Assembly (NCBI RefSeq): GCF_003182075.1
Contig: NZ_QGTH01000012.1
Coordinates: 26,982 to 62,221, forward strand
Direction of reading: 5' to 3'
Source of the DNA: Finegoldia magna
GTDB lineage: Bacteria; Bacillota; Clostridia; Tissierellales; Peptoniphilaceae
DNA: 35,240 bases
Below, piece after piece: positions 1 through 7,425 of this stretch. Made by a program: the position numbers and the translations under genes. How positions within the stretch are numbered: position 1 is the stretch's first letter; each line of letters starts with the position of its first letter. The notes beneath the pieces are model-generated. The model did no database searches, had not been told where the DNA came from, and was given only the letters and a program-made list of their open reading frames with translations.

Positions 1-1
1 C

Positions 2-157
2 TTTCGATTTATTTTTATGCAGAAAATCAAATGCTACAATACTGAATTTACCAACTCATTTTGGTATAATAATAGGTAAGAATATTTAATAAACAAGAAT
101 GAAAATATAGCAGGTGATCACATGGATAACATAACAGAGCTAACCTTGGATTTGAAA
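2..157 (+). repeat. Direct repeat copy 1: duplicated hsdM promoter and start
   Basis: This stretch is almost identical to 4572-4728, with three differences (c/t at 119, g/t at 125, and one missing g after 137). It contains the extended -10, leader and first codons of hsdM. The missing g shifts the hsdM frame, so this copy cannot encode HsdM. The left limit is unknown because the window starts here. Confidence 0.95.
62..70 (+). promoter_or_regulatory. Extended -10 promoter (duplicated hsdM promoter)
   Basis: TGGTATAAT is a perfect extended -10 (TGn plus TATAAT), identical to the one before the intact hsdM at 4632-4640. No good -35 is visible. In this copy the first intact downstream gene is the KilA-N gene, so that gene probably uses this borrowed promoter. 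Confidence 0.65.
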
Positions 158-163
158 TTGTAA
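122..163 (+). pseudogene. Truncated hsdM start (13-codon remnant)
   Basis: The ATG at 122 corresponds to the hsdM start at 4692. A one-base deletion changes the frame, so the peptide reads MDNITELTLDLKL and then meets TAA. The nucleotide match to hsdM ends at about 157. The remnant may be translated as a leader peptide, ending 29 bases before the start of the KilA-N gene. It is best read as a scar of duplication or recombination in the hsd locus. Confidence 0.85.
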
Positions 164-192
164 AGAGTTCACCAGCATAAGGAGGGAGTAAA

Positions 193-1032
193 TTGTCGAA
201 GAAAGATCAAATTTCTGCTAAGGGATTTTCAATTCAAGTATATACCGAAGATTTTAAAAATGATTATATAAGCTTAACAGATATAGCAAAATATAAAAAC
301 ACAGATGATCCAAGATTTGTTATTCAAAATTGGATGAGAAATAGAAACACCCTTGAATTTATAGGATTATGGGAAGTTTTGAATAATCCAAATTTTAACC
401 GTGTGCAATTCGACACGTTTAGAAATGAAGCAGGCCTAAATAGATTCACAATGACCCCAGGAAAATGGATAGAATCTACAGATGCCATAGGTATAGTTTC
501 AAAAGCGGGCCGATATGGAGGAACTTATGCTCATTACGATATAGCAATGGAATTTGCGTCTTGGCTTTCTCCAGAGTTTAAGCTTTATATTATTCAAGAC
601 TATAAAAGATTGAAGGAAGATGAAAACTCAAAACTATCATTAACTTGGAATCTTCATAGAGAAATTTCAAAGATTAATTATAAAATTCATACAGATGCAA
701 TCAAAGAATATCTCTTAAAAGACCTAACTAATGAACAATTATCTTTTAAATACGCAAGTGAAGCAGATATGCTCAATGTTGCCTTATTTAACAAAAGAGC
801 AAAACAGTGGCGTGAAGAAAATCCAGATTTAAAAGGCAATATGAGAGACTATGCAAGTTTGAATGAATTACTTGTGCTTGCAAATATGGAAAGCTATAAT
901 GCAATTCTTATTGGAAAAGGTGTGGATCAAAAAGATAGAATGATTGAACTTAGAAAACTTGCAAGAACACAACTGTTATCACTTGAAAAACTTGGAGATG
1001 GAGGTATTAAAAAATTAGAAGGAAAGAAATAA
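193..1032 (+). CDS. KilA-N domain protein
   Basis: The start is a TTG at 193 behind a strong GGAGGG at 181-186; no ATG fits the conserved N-terminus. The 279-residue protein opens with a KilA-N domain (about residues 10-135): ISLTDIAKY, a WMRNRNTLEFIGLWE segment, then GKWIESTDAIGIVSKAGRYGG and a DIAMEFASWLSPEFKLYI segment. KilA-N is a predicted DNA-binding domain common in phage and virus proteins and in bacterial genes near type I restriction loci. The C-terminal half is charged and helical, without an enzymatic motif I recognise. It sits behind the duplicated hsdM promoter, so it was probably recruited into the RM locus. Its function is unknown; regulation or phage response is inference. 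Confidence 0.85.
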   Translation: MSKKDQISAKGFSIQVYTEDFKNDYISLTDIAKYKNTDDPRFVIQNWMRNRNTLEFIGLWEVLNNPNFNRVQFDTFRNEAGLNRFTMTPGKWIESTDAIGIVSKAGRYGGTYAHYDIAMEFASWLSPEFKLYIIQDYKRLKEDENSKLSLTWNLHREISKINYKIHTDAIKEYLLKDLTNEQLSFKYASEADMLNVALFNKRAKQWREENPDLKGNMRDYASLNELLVLANMESYNAILIGKGVDQKDRMIELRKLARTQLLSLEKLGDGGIKKLEGKK

Positions 1033-1453
1033 TTATTATAAGCAATAAATAGATAAATTCGAATTTGTAGGGGTATTTAAACAAGAAAACATAATATAAA
1101 TAGTGCAAAGAAAACCGAATTTTAAAATATTAAAAAGTAAATTTAAAGTTTGATGGGAGCTAGATTTTTCGTTTATTAACATAGAATATTAGTTTGTTTG
1201 ATCAGAAAATTGACAAAAGTGTTTATGACTATTTACATGATATAAATTTAGATTTAGAAATTATTTAGGAAGCTAGATTTAATATGTTAGAGGTCAACAA
1301 ATAAATTTAAGAAAATACGAATATAAAGAAGCTACAAAAGCGAGATAAAAAGTAGAAAAAAATTTATAAATCAATCATTGAGGAATTTAATAATAAAAAT
1401 ATATAATTTATAAGATATTGTTATATATATTATTTTTGCAAGGGGAAATTACA
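1033..1453. other. Gene-free AT-rich gap, probably decayed coding DNA
   Basis: About 420 bases lie between the KilA-N and kinase genes. Short open stretches are broken by stops; near 1218-1260 the plus strand reads YDYLHDINLDLEI before a stop. I could not assign a family. No convincing terminator hairpin is visible. The last 15 bases hold the ribosome site of the kinase gene. Confidence 0.5.
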
Positions 1454-2758
1454 ATGAAAGTAAAACCAGATAAACGAGGTGGAAATTCTGACATATATTT
1501 TACTGAAGATTTAAAAGCCAGAAAGTATTTAAGGAATACTTCTTCTAGAGAAAAAATAAAGAGATTTGAATTAGAATTAGAAATAATGGGATTTTTTAAA
1601 GATAATCACGTTGATGGTATAATAGATGTTTATGATGTTTTTGTTGATTCTAATGATATTAAAGAATCTTATATAGAAATGAAAAAATATGATGGTAATA
1701 TTAATGATTTATTATGTTACACAAAGGGTGATGTGAGAAAAACTTTAGAACTATTGTTGCCTATTTTACGCGCATTGAATAAGATTTCAAAATTTAAAAA
1801 TCCTATTTATCATAGAGATCTTAAGCCAGATAATATTTTATATGAAAAAGATGGAGAGGATTATAAATTGTTTTTAACAGATTTTGGGATTTGTTATTTA
1901 GATAAAGAAAAAGAAAGATTGACTGAAGTTGAAATAGCAGTTGGACCAAGGATGTTTATTGCTCCAGAATATGAAAAAGGAAGAATTGACAATGTTGATC
2001 ATAAAGGAGACATATTTTCAATTGGAAAAGTCATTTGGTATATGATAAATGGTGTAGAAAATGATTTTCTACCATCAAATTATTGGTTTGTTGATGAATA
2101 TAATTTAGTAAAAAAATTTGCTAATAATGAAGATATAATTTTTGCAAATAATATTATATCAATTTGTTTAAATATTAATCCTGAAGAGAGACCAGATTAT
2201 GATGAATTAATTAACTTAATTGAAAATTTTCTTAAAGAAACAAAAATAGATAATAATGAAAGGTTAAAGTTTGAAATTAGACAATACAATGAAAAAAGAA
2301 AAATAGATTTAAAAGAAATAAGAGAAAAAAATGCTTTGCTAGTTAATACATTTAGCATATGCTTTGTCAAAGCTTTAGAAAAGTTAAATAATTGTTATAA
2401 TTTAGATTTAATTTCTACAATATTATCAGAATATAAAAGTAAATCTAAAAATGGAGTAGATTATACTTCAATAAATATGGAACATAATTCTGCACATTAT
2501 CTTTACAATAGAAGCTTTGATAGAATATATATTTCTATTAATTATAATCCGGCAAATGATAATGAAAAGTATTGCAATGTAGATATTAATTATCATATTT
2601 ATTCAAAAAACACAATATCAAAATTATTTCGTATATTCTATAAAGAAGATGGAGAATTATATTCTGAATTTAAAAACAAAATTGAACTTTTTTCAGAAGA
2701 AGTTGTTTTATGTTGGGGAGAGGACTTAATTTCAGAATATGTACGTTCATATGTTTAA
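1454..2758 (+). CDS. Hanks-type Ser/Thr protein kinase, soluble
   Basis: I choose the ATG at 1454, behind AAGGGG at about 1440-1445, over an upstream TTG at 1418; this gives 434 residues. Kinase landmarks are a glycine-rich RGGNSDIYF near residue 7, the catalytic loop HRDLKPDN at 120-127, DFG at 143-145, APE at 170-172 and the DIFSIGKVIWYMING helix. The lysine of the N-lobe is probably in the ARKYL segment. After about residue 260 comes a charged helical linker (KRKIDLKEIREKNA), then a tail of about 130 residues that I do not recognise. There is no transmembrane segment and no PASTA repeat, so this is not the usual PrkC-type cell-wall kinase. Its place in a block of defence and mobile genes suggests an accessory, possibly antiphage, role; that is inference. 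Confidence 0.88.
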   Translation: MKVKPDKRGGNSDIYFTEDLKARKYLRNTSSREKIKRFELELEIMGFFKDNHVDGIIDVYDVFVDSNDIKESYIEMKKYDGNINDLLCYTKGDVRKTLELLLPILRALNKISKFKNPIYHRDLKPDNILYEKDGEDYKLFLTDFGICYLDKEKERLTEVEIAVGPRMFIAPEYEKGRIDNVDHKGDIFSIGKVIWYMINGVENDFLPSNYWFVDEYNLVKKFANNEDIIFANNIISICLNINPEERPDYDELINLIENFLKETKIDNNERLKFEIRQYNEKRKIDLKEIREKNALLVNTFSICFVKALEKLNNCYNLDLISTILSEYKSKSKNGVDYTSINMEHNSAHYLYNRSFDRIYISINYNPANDNEKYCNVDINYHIYSKNTISKLFRIFYKEDGELYSEFKNKIELFSEEVVLCWGEDLISEYVRSYV

Positions 2759-3318
2759 AAATAATGTATTAAACAATAAGAATTAATTAAAAAGTATTGT
2801 AAATTTTTTATAATTAACAAATTCTTCGGTAGCTTTACAGGAAGAGTATTTCATAAGAAGAAAGGGAATCTGATATAAAAAACTTAAGGTTTATCATTAC
2901 AATTTTATTTATTATTTTTTCAAATGTAACAATTAGCATCACCAGCAGCAGTTAATAATATTTCAGTGATTTCTTTATTTGCTTCTGTACTAGTTGTAGT
3001 ATTTGGTCTTTTTAGTGATAAAGAATAAGTACTAGTTCTTTGCCTTTCTTAATATAATTGGTGCGATGGAATTGTTTATTAATATTCAAATTATTTACTT
3101 CATATTTGGTGTTTAGATAATATAAAAAATATAGAAATCCCAGTTTATAGGATTAATAGTCCACCTGAATAGATCTAAAAATTAGCAGCTTTAGCTATTG
3201 ATTTTACTATAGGATTTTATAGGTGGGTTTAGTGTCATAATAGTGATATAGGCAAATAGTTATGTAAATACAAGGAGTTCAAGACTTCTACCAAAGTCAA
3301 AAACCGAAAAAACTGAAA
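2759..3318. other. Gene-free gap with decayed fragments
   Basis: There is no intact gene in these 560 bases. Around 2940-3028 the plus strand has an uninterrupted hydrophobic stretch (NNISVISLFASVLVVVFGLF) that ends in a stop and lacks a start; it looks like the tail of a lost membrane protein. Around 3180-3230 another broken stretch is visible. Composition changes toward higher GC after about 3300, where the ICE-like segment starts. Confidence 0.5.
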
Positions 3319-3378
3319 GCTTGTGTGTTGCTTAGCGCCATTATCTACCAAAATAAAGGTTCTAAGCAGCACACAAGC
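3319..3378. repeat. 17-bp inverted repeat upstream of CD1845-like gene
   Basis: The arms at 3319-3335 and 3362-3378 (gcttgtgtgttgcttag and its complement with one mismatch) are separated by 26 bases. It ends 23 bases before the start of the CD1845-like gene. It could be a hairpin in the leader, an operator, or an end of a lost mobile segment. There is no T-run after it, so a simple terminator is unlikely. Confidence 0.7.
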
Positions 3379-3401
3379 CAAAGAGAAAAACGAGGTAGTG
3401 T

Positions 3402-3683
3402 ATGCTATGGATTTTGAAAATTATCTTATTTCCGATTAGTCTTGTCTTAGGAGCCGTGACAGCTTTTCTGAAATTCCTACTTGGCATAGGAACGGCACTT
3501 TTGTATATCGTTGTGCTGTTCTGCATATTCGGAGCAATAGCTTCTTTCATTCAAGGTGAAGTCGGAACAGGAATATCGGGACTTATTATCGGATTCTTAT
3601 TTATTCCTTACGGACTGACGATGATAGGAGCGACAGTCATAGCCTTTATTGAAGTGATAAATGATAGGATAAGGGTAGTATAG
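3402..3683 (+). CDS. Small membrane protein, CD1845 family (ICE-associated)
   Basis: This 93-residue protein has about three hydrophobic segments: ILKIILFPISLVLGAVTAF, LLGIGTALLYIVVLFCIFGA, and ISGLIIGFLFIPYGLTMIGA. Length and pattern, including the FL-IPYGL motif near the end, resemble the CD1845 family found in Clostridia conjugative transposons (CTn/Tn1549-like); this is by memory, not by search. The start has a GAGG at 3392-3395. Base composition is higher in GC than the kinase gene to its left. The partner genes of the conjugative element are absent here, so it is an orphan remnant. Confidence 0.7.
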   Translation: MLWILKIILFPISLVLGAVTAFLKFLLGIGTALLYIVVLFCIFGAIASFIQGEVGTGISGLIIGFLFIPYGLTMIGATVIAFIEVINDRIRVV

Positions 3684-3713
3684 ATAAATTTTGAATTTGA
3701 GGAGGATGTTGAA

Positions 3714-4184
3714 ATGATATTCATTCAGGAGATACCTGTTTCAAAAATCAACGAGTATTGGGACATTCAGTTTCAGTATTTGGTAAATGACGGGTTTATA
3801 ACGACAGAGGAAGAAAAGAAATACTTCCAGAGTGCGGAGTATCGAGATGTATTGCAAAGTTATATGTTGCGCACTCCGGACACTTTACACATGGTATATT
3901 TTGTGCGTGACGGAGTTAAAATAGGCGCTTCTCAGTACTGCACTTACAAAAGCGAGGACGGAAAATGTTTCATTCTTGATTTTTGGGTGTTTCCAGAGTA
4001 TAGAGGGAACGGGACAGGACACAAATGTTTCCAAACGCTTATGGAATACACAAAAAACGACGGCGCAATTTATTACGCCCTTAACTACGCTAAAGAGGAT
4101 TCGCATAGATTTTGGGTATCGCTTGGTTTCTCTGACAATGGAATAGATGAATACGGATCTCCATTGATGATAAAAAGAAACTGA
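3714..4184 (+). CDS. GNAT-family N-acetyltransferase
   Basis: The start at 3714 has GAGGAGG at 3699-3705. The 156-residue protein shows the GNAT fold order: a helical N-terminal part, then a beta strand CFILDFWVFPEYRGNGTG with the acetyl-CoA-binding loop R-G-N-G-T-G at residues 97-102, and a final FWVSLGF segment typical of GNAT motif B. The substrate cannot be told. It follows the CD1845-like gene by 30 bases and shares its higher GC content, so the two probably arrived together as a fragment of an integrative element. It ends just before a strong terminator. Confidence 0.85.
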   Translation: MIFIQEIPVSKINEYWDIQFQYLVNDGFITTEEEKKYFQSAEYRDVLQSYMLRTPDTLHMVYFVRDGVKIGASQYCTYKSEDGKCFILDFWVFPEYRGNGTGHKCFQTLMEYTKNDGAIYYALNYAKEDSHRFWVSLGFSDNGIDEYGSPLMIKRN

Positions 4185-4230
4185 TAAACCTAAGTTTGCC
4201 TGGCTGAATAAAACTAGATACTAAAGATAC

Positions 4231-4266
4231 AAGACGATAGAAATTAAAATCTCTATCGTCTTTTTC
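4231..4266 (+). terminator. Rho-independent terminator after GNAT gene
   Basis: The stem aagacgatag / ctatcgtctt (4231-4240 and 4253-4262) has a 12-base loop and is followed by T residues to 4265. It lies 47 bases after the GNAT stop and closes the 3402-4184 pair. Confidence 0.85.
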
Positions 4267-4269
4267 TAT

Positions 4270-4527
4270 GCAAAAAAAGACAGATCAGACGCATTTTTAG
4301 ATGATGATGAAATATTTGAGGGATATTCGTGGATATTCAACCGCGTAATCCCAATCGTTCCATTTTCAGTAAAAGGCAAACTACATCTGTTCTAAGTGGA
4401 TCGTGAACTAGATGACCTCGAAGCAATCGACATAGATTACGACACAAAACGATACGATGTAGATGTCGCAACGTGGTGGAAAGAAAATGGATTCATAGAA
4501 AACTTGGATATATTTGGAGAAGAATAA
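4270..4527 (+). pseudogene. Unidentified gene remnant with internal stop
   Basis: One frame stays open from about 4270 to the TAA at 4525-4527, apart from a TAA at 4393-4395. It reads DDDEIFEGYSWIFNRVIPIV before the stop and VDVATWWKENGFIENLDIF after it. There is no start codon with a ribosome site. Codon use (aac, gac, atc) resembles the adjacent hsdM more than the AT-rich block, so this may be the original chromosomal neighbour of the hsd operon, truncated on its 5' side. I do not recognise the family. Confidence 0.6.
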
Positions 4528-4571
4528 TTTATTTTTCCAAAATTTTAAAATCAGATCGAAAGAAACCAAAT

Positions 4572-4728
4572 TTTCGATTTATTTTTATGCAGAAAATCAA
4601 ATGCTACAATACTGAATTTACCAACTCATTTTGGTATAATAATAGGTAAGAATATTTAATAAACAAGAATGAAAATATAGCAGGTGATTACATGTATAAC
4701 ATAACAGGAGCTAACCTTGGATTTGAAA
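4572..4728 (+). repeat. Direct repeat copy 2: native hsdM promoter and start
   Basis: This copy is intact and matches 2-157 with three differences. It spans the hsdM promoter, leader and first 12 codons. Confidence 0.95.
4632..4640 (+). promoter_or_regulatory. hsd operon promoter (extended -10)
   Basis: TGGTATAAT lies 51 bases before the hsdM start; no clear -35 is visible, as is common with extended -10 promoters. It probably drives hsdM, hsdS and hsdR together. Confidence 0.7.
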
Positions 4729-6194
4729 AAGAAATTTTCCAAGCGGCAGACAAATTAAGAGGCAACATAGATGCAGCAGAGTACAAAAACGTTGTACTTG
4801 GACTAATATTTCTCAAATACATATCGGACTCATTCGAACAAAAATACAACCAACTATTAGAAGAAGGTGACGGGTTCGAAGAAGACCGAGACGAATACAT
4901 CGCAGAAAATGTATTCTTCGTACCAAAAACAGCCAGATGGGAATACGTAGCATCCAAAGCAATGACAGCAGAAATCGGAAAAGTAATCGACGAAGCCATG
5001 GTTGCAATAGAACAAGAAAACGACAGACTAAGAGGAATACTACCGAAAAACTACGCACGTCCCGAACTTGATAAAAGAAGACTTGGAGAAGTCGTAGATT
5101 TGTTCAACAATTTGAAACTAAAAGAACACGGCGACTCAAAAGACATCCTCGGACGAACTTACGAATACACAATCGCCCAATTCGCATCTCTTGAAGGAAA
5201 AAACGCCGGCGAATTCTACACACCAACAAGCATCGTAAAAACACTCGTAGAAATCCTCGAACCATACGAAGGCCGTGTGTACGACCCTTGTTGCGGCGCA
5301 GGGGGAATGTTCGTACAATCTGCCAAATTCGTAGAAAATCACCAAGGAAGAATCAACGAAATATCAATTTACGGACAAGAATACAACACCAATACGTGGA
5401 AGCTTGCGCAAATGAACCTCGCCATTCACGGATTGGAAGGTGATTTGGGACACGGTGCTGCAGATACATTTTTCAAAGACCAACACTCATCATTAAAAGC
5501 AGACTTCATATTGGCAAATCCACCATTCAACCTAAAAGAATGGGGCGGCGACAAACTATCAGAAGATTCCAGATGGAAATATGGAACACCACCACAAGGA
5601 AATGCAAACTACGCATGGATGCAACACATGATATACCATTTGGATGATAACACTGGCAAAATGGGACTCGTACTTGCCAACGGATCATTGTCTGCATCTG
5701 GAAAAGAAGGAGAAATCCGAGAAAATATAATAAAAGATGACCTAGTGGAATGCATCATAGCAATGCCCGACAGATTATTTTATTCCACGGGAATATCAGT
5801 GTCGTTGTGGATATTAAACAAAAACAAACAACAAAAAAACAAAACACTATTCTTGGATTGCCGTAACTTAGGCCACATGATAGACAGAGCGCACCGCGAC
5901 TTGTCAGAAGAAGACATCATGAAAATTACCACAACTTACAAGAACTTCGTCAATGGAAAAGACGTCGAAGAATTGGGCTACGCACACGCAGCAGACATGG
6001 ATGAAATAGAAACAAACCTATACGTACTCACACCAGGAAGATACGTTGGACTTGAAGAAATGGATGATGACGGAGAAGCATTCGAAGACAAAATGCAACG
6101 ACTAACAGAAGAGTTAAAAGATTTGTTTGATGAATCCAACGAGTTGGAGCAAAAGATTAAGGAACAACTTGGAGCTATTGGCTATGGAATTTAA
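4692..6194 (+). CDS. hsdM: Type I restriction-modification methyltransferase subunit HsdM
   Basis: HsdM transfers a methyl group from S-adenosylmethionine to adenine N6 at the site chosen by HsdS. The protein is 500 residues, normal for the family. Residues 1-130 are the helical HsdM N-terminal domain. Then come AGEFYTP near 172-178, the SAM-binding motif I DPCCGAGG at 198-205 and the catalytic motif IV NPPF at 276-279. The start ATG at 4692 follows CAGGTG. The last 11 bases overlap hsdS, so translation is coupled. The motifs are intact and the enzyme should be active. Confidence 0.97.
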   Translation: MYNITGANLGFEKEIFQAADKLRGNIDAAEYKNVVLGLIFLKYISDSFEQKYNQLLEEGDGFEEDRDEYIAENVFFVPKTARWEYVASKAMTAEIGKVIDEAMVAIEQENDRLRGILPKNYARPELDKRRLGEVVDLFNNLKLKEHGDSKDILGRTYEYTIAQFASLEGKNAGEFYTPTSIVKTLVEILEPYEGRVYDPCCGAGGMFVQSAKFVENHQGRINEISIYGQEYNTNTWKLAQMNLAIHGLEGDLGHGAADTFFKDQHSSLKADFILANPPFNLKEWGGDKLSEDSRWKYGTPPQGNANYAWMQHMIYHLDDNTGKMGLVLANGSLSASGKEGEIRENIIKDDLVECIIAMPDRLFYSTGISVSLWILNKNKQQKNKTLFLDCRNLGHMIDRAHRDLSEEDIMKITTTYKNFVNGKDVEELGYAHAADMDEIETNLYVLTPGRYVGLEEMDDDGEAFEDKMQRLTEELKDLFDESNELEQKIKEQLGAIGYGI

Positions 6195-7425
6195 AAAAAA
6201 GAGTTTATATAGTCCAATGTTTCCAAATCAATGGACGCCAATAAAATTATATGAATTAGCAGAATGGATAAATGGAAAAGCATTTAAAAAAGATGATTAT
6301 AATATTACGGGACTTCCAGTAATTAAAATTGCAGAATTAAATACTGGACTTTCTTCTAATACAAAATATTCAATCAATAATGATGAAAAATTCTATATAA
6401 AAAAAGGAGATATTTTATTTGCGTGGTCAGGAAATCCTGATACATCAATTGACACACATAAATTTAAGGAAAAAGAGGGTTACTTGAATCAGCATATATT
6501 CAAGGTTCTGCCTAATGATAATAAGATTGAATCTGATTTTTTATACTATATATTGAAGTATTTAAAACCTTTTTTTAAAGAAATAGCAAGAAATAAGCAA
6601 ACTACAGGTCTTGGACATGTTACTATTTCAGATTTGAAAAAAATTCAAGTTAGAATTCCAAGTGAAAACATTCAGAAAGAAATTGCTGATATTTTTATTA
6701 TTCTAGACTCAAAAATCGAAATAAACAATAAAATTATTTCCAACTTAGAGAGCCAAGCGCAAGCGATATTCAAATCGTGGTTTGTGGATTTTGAACCGTT
6801 TCAAGATGGGAATTTTGTTGAGAGTGAGTTGGGAATGATTCCAGAAGGCTGGGAAGTTAAAGAGTTGGGAGAGATAATAAATCTTTACGATAACAAACGA
6901 GTGCCTATTTCAAAAATGGATAGAGATAAAATGGAGAAAAATTATCCTTATTACGGGGCCAATGGAATAATTGACTATGTAGACAATTATTTATTCGATG
7001 GTAAGTATTTACTGATGGGTGAGGATGGGACTGTAAGAACAGAAGAAGGATTTCCAATTTTGAATTATGTGGATGAAAAATTTTGGGTTAGTAATCATGC
7101 TCATATTATGAGAGGTACGCTAGTTTCAACCGAATACATTTATTTATTGCTATCAAAGATGTTTATTAATAATATTGTAACCGGTGCTGTGCAAGAAAAA
7201 ATTAATCAAAGGAATTTAAAGAAAATAAAAATAATTTTCCCTGAGAAAAAAGAATTAGAAAGTTTTGAAAAAATAATAGAACCTATGTTTAAAATGAAAT
7301 TATATTTAAACAACCAAAACACCAAGCTTGCCGAATTACGTGATGCTTTGCTACCGAAGTTGATGGCGGGTGAGATTGATGTTAGTAATATTAAAATCGA
7401 GGGAGAGGAGGTCAAAAATGAGTGA
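6184..7425 (+). CDS. hsdS: Type I RM specificity subunit HsdS
   Basis: HsdS recognises the split DNA target and bridges two HsdM subunits. The start is the ATG at 6184, inside the end of hsdM, giving 413 residues. There are two target-recognition domains (about 1-175 and 215-375), each followed by a conserved helical spacer: IEINNKIISNLESQAQAIFK ending at about residue 197, then TKLAELRDALLPKLMAGEID near the C-terminus. WFVDFEPFQDG just after the first spacer is a typical HsdS signature. The recognition domains are clearly richer in A and T than hsdM and hsdR, as expected if they have been exchanged by recombination. The DNA target cannot be read from sequence alone. Confidence 0.95.
   Translation: MEFKKKSLYSPMFPNQWTPIKLYELAEWINGKAFKKDDYNITGLPVIKIAELNTGLSSNTKYSINNDEKFYIKKGDILFAWSGNPDTSIDTHKFKEKEGYLNQHIFKVLPNDNKIESDFLYYILKYLKPFFKEIARNKQTTGLGHVTISDLKKIQVRIPSENIQKEIADIFIILDSKIEINNKIISNLESQAQAIFKSWFVDFEPFQDGNFVESELGMIPEGWEVKELGEIINLYDNKRVPISKMDRDKMEKNYPYYGANGIIDYVDNYLFDGKYLLMGEDGTVRTEEGFPILNYVDEKFWVSNHAHIMRGTLVSTEYIYLLLSKMFINNIVTGAVQEKINQRNLKKIKIIFPEKKELESFEKIIEPMFKMKLYLNNQNTKLAELRDALLPKLMAGEIDVSNIKIEGEEVKNE

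Noticed and set aside
1418-1453. Upstream TTG start for the kinase
   Set aside because: The ATG at 1454 has a good ribosome site and the kinase G-loop follows normally; the upstream extension has no such support.
3885-4106. Minus-strand open frame inside the GNAT gene
   Set aside because: It is antisense to a clear coding sequence, without ribosome site or family features.
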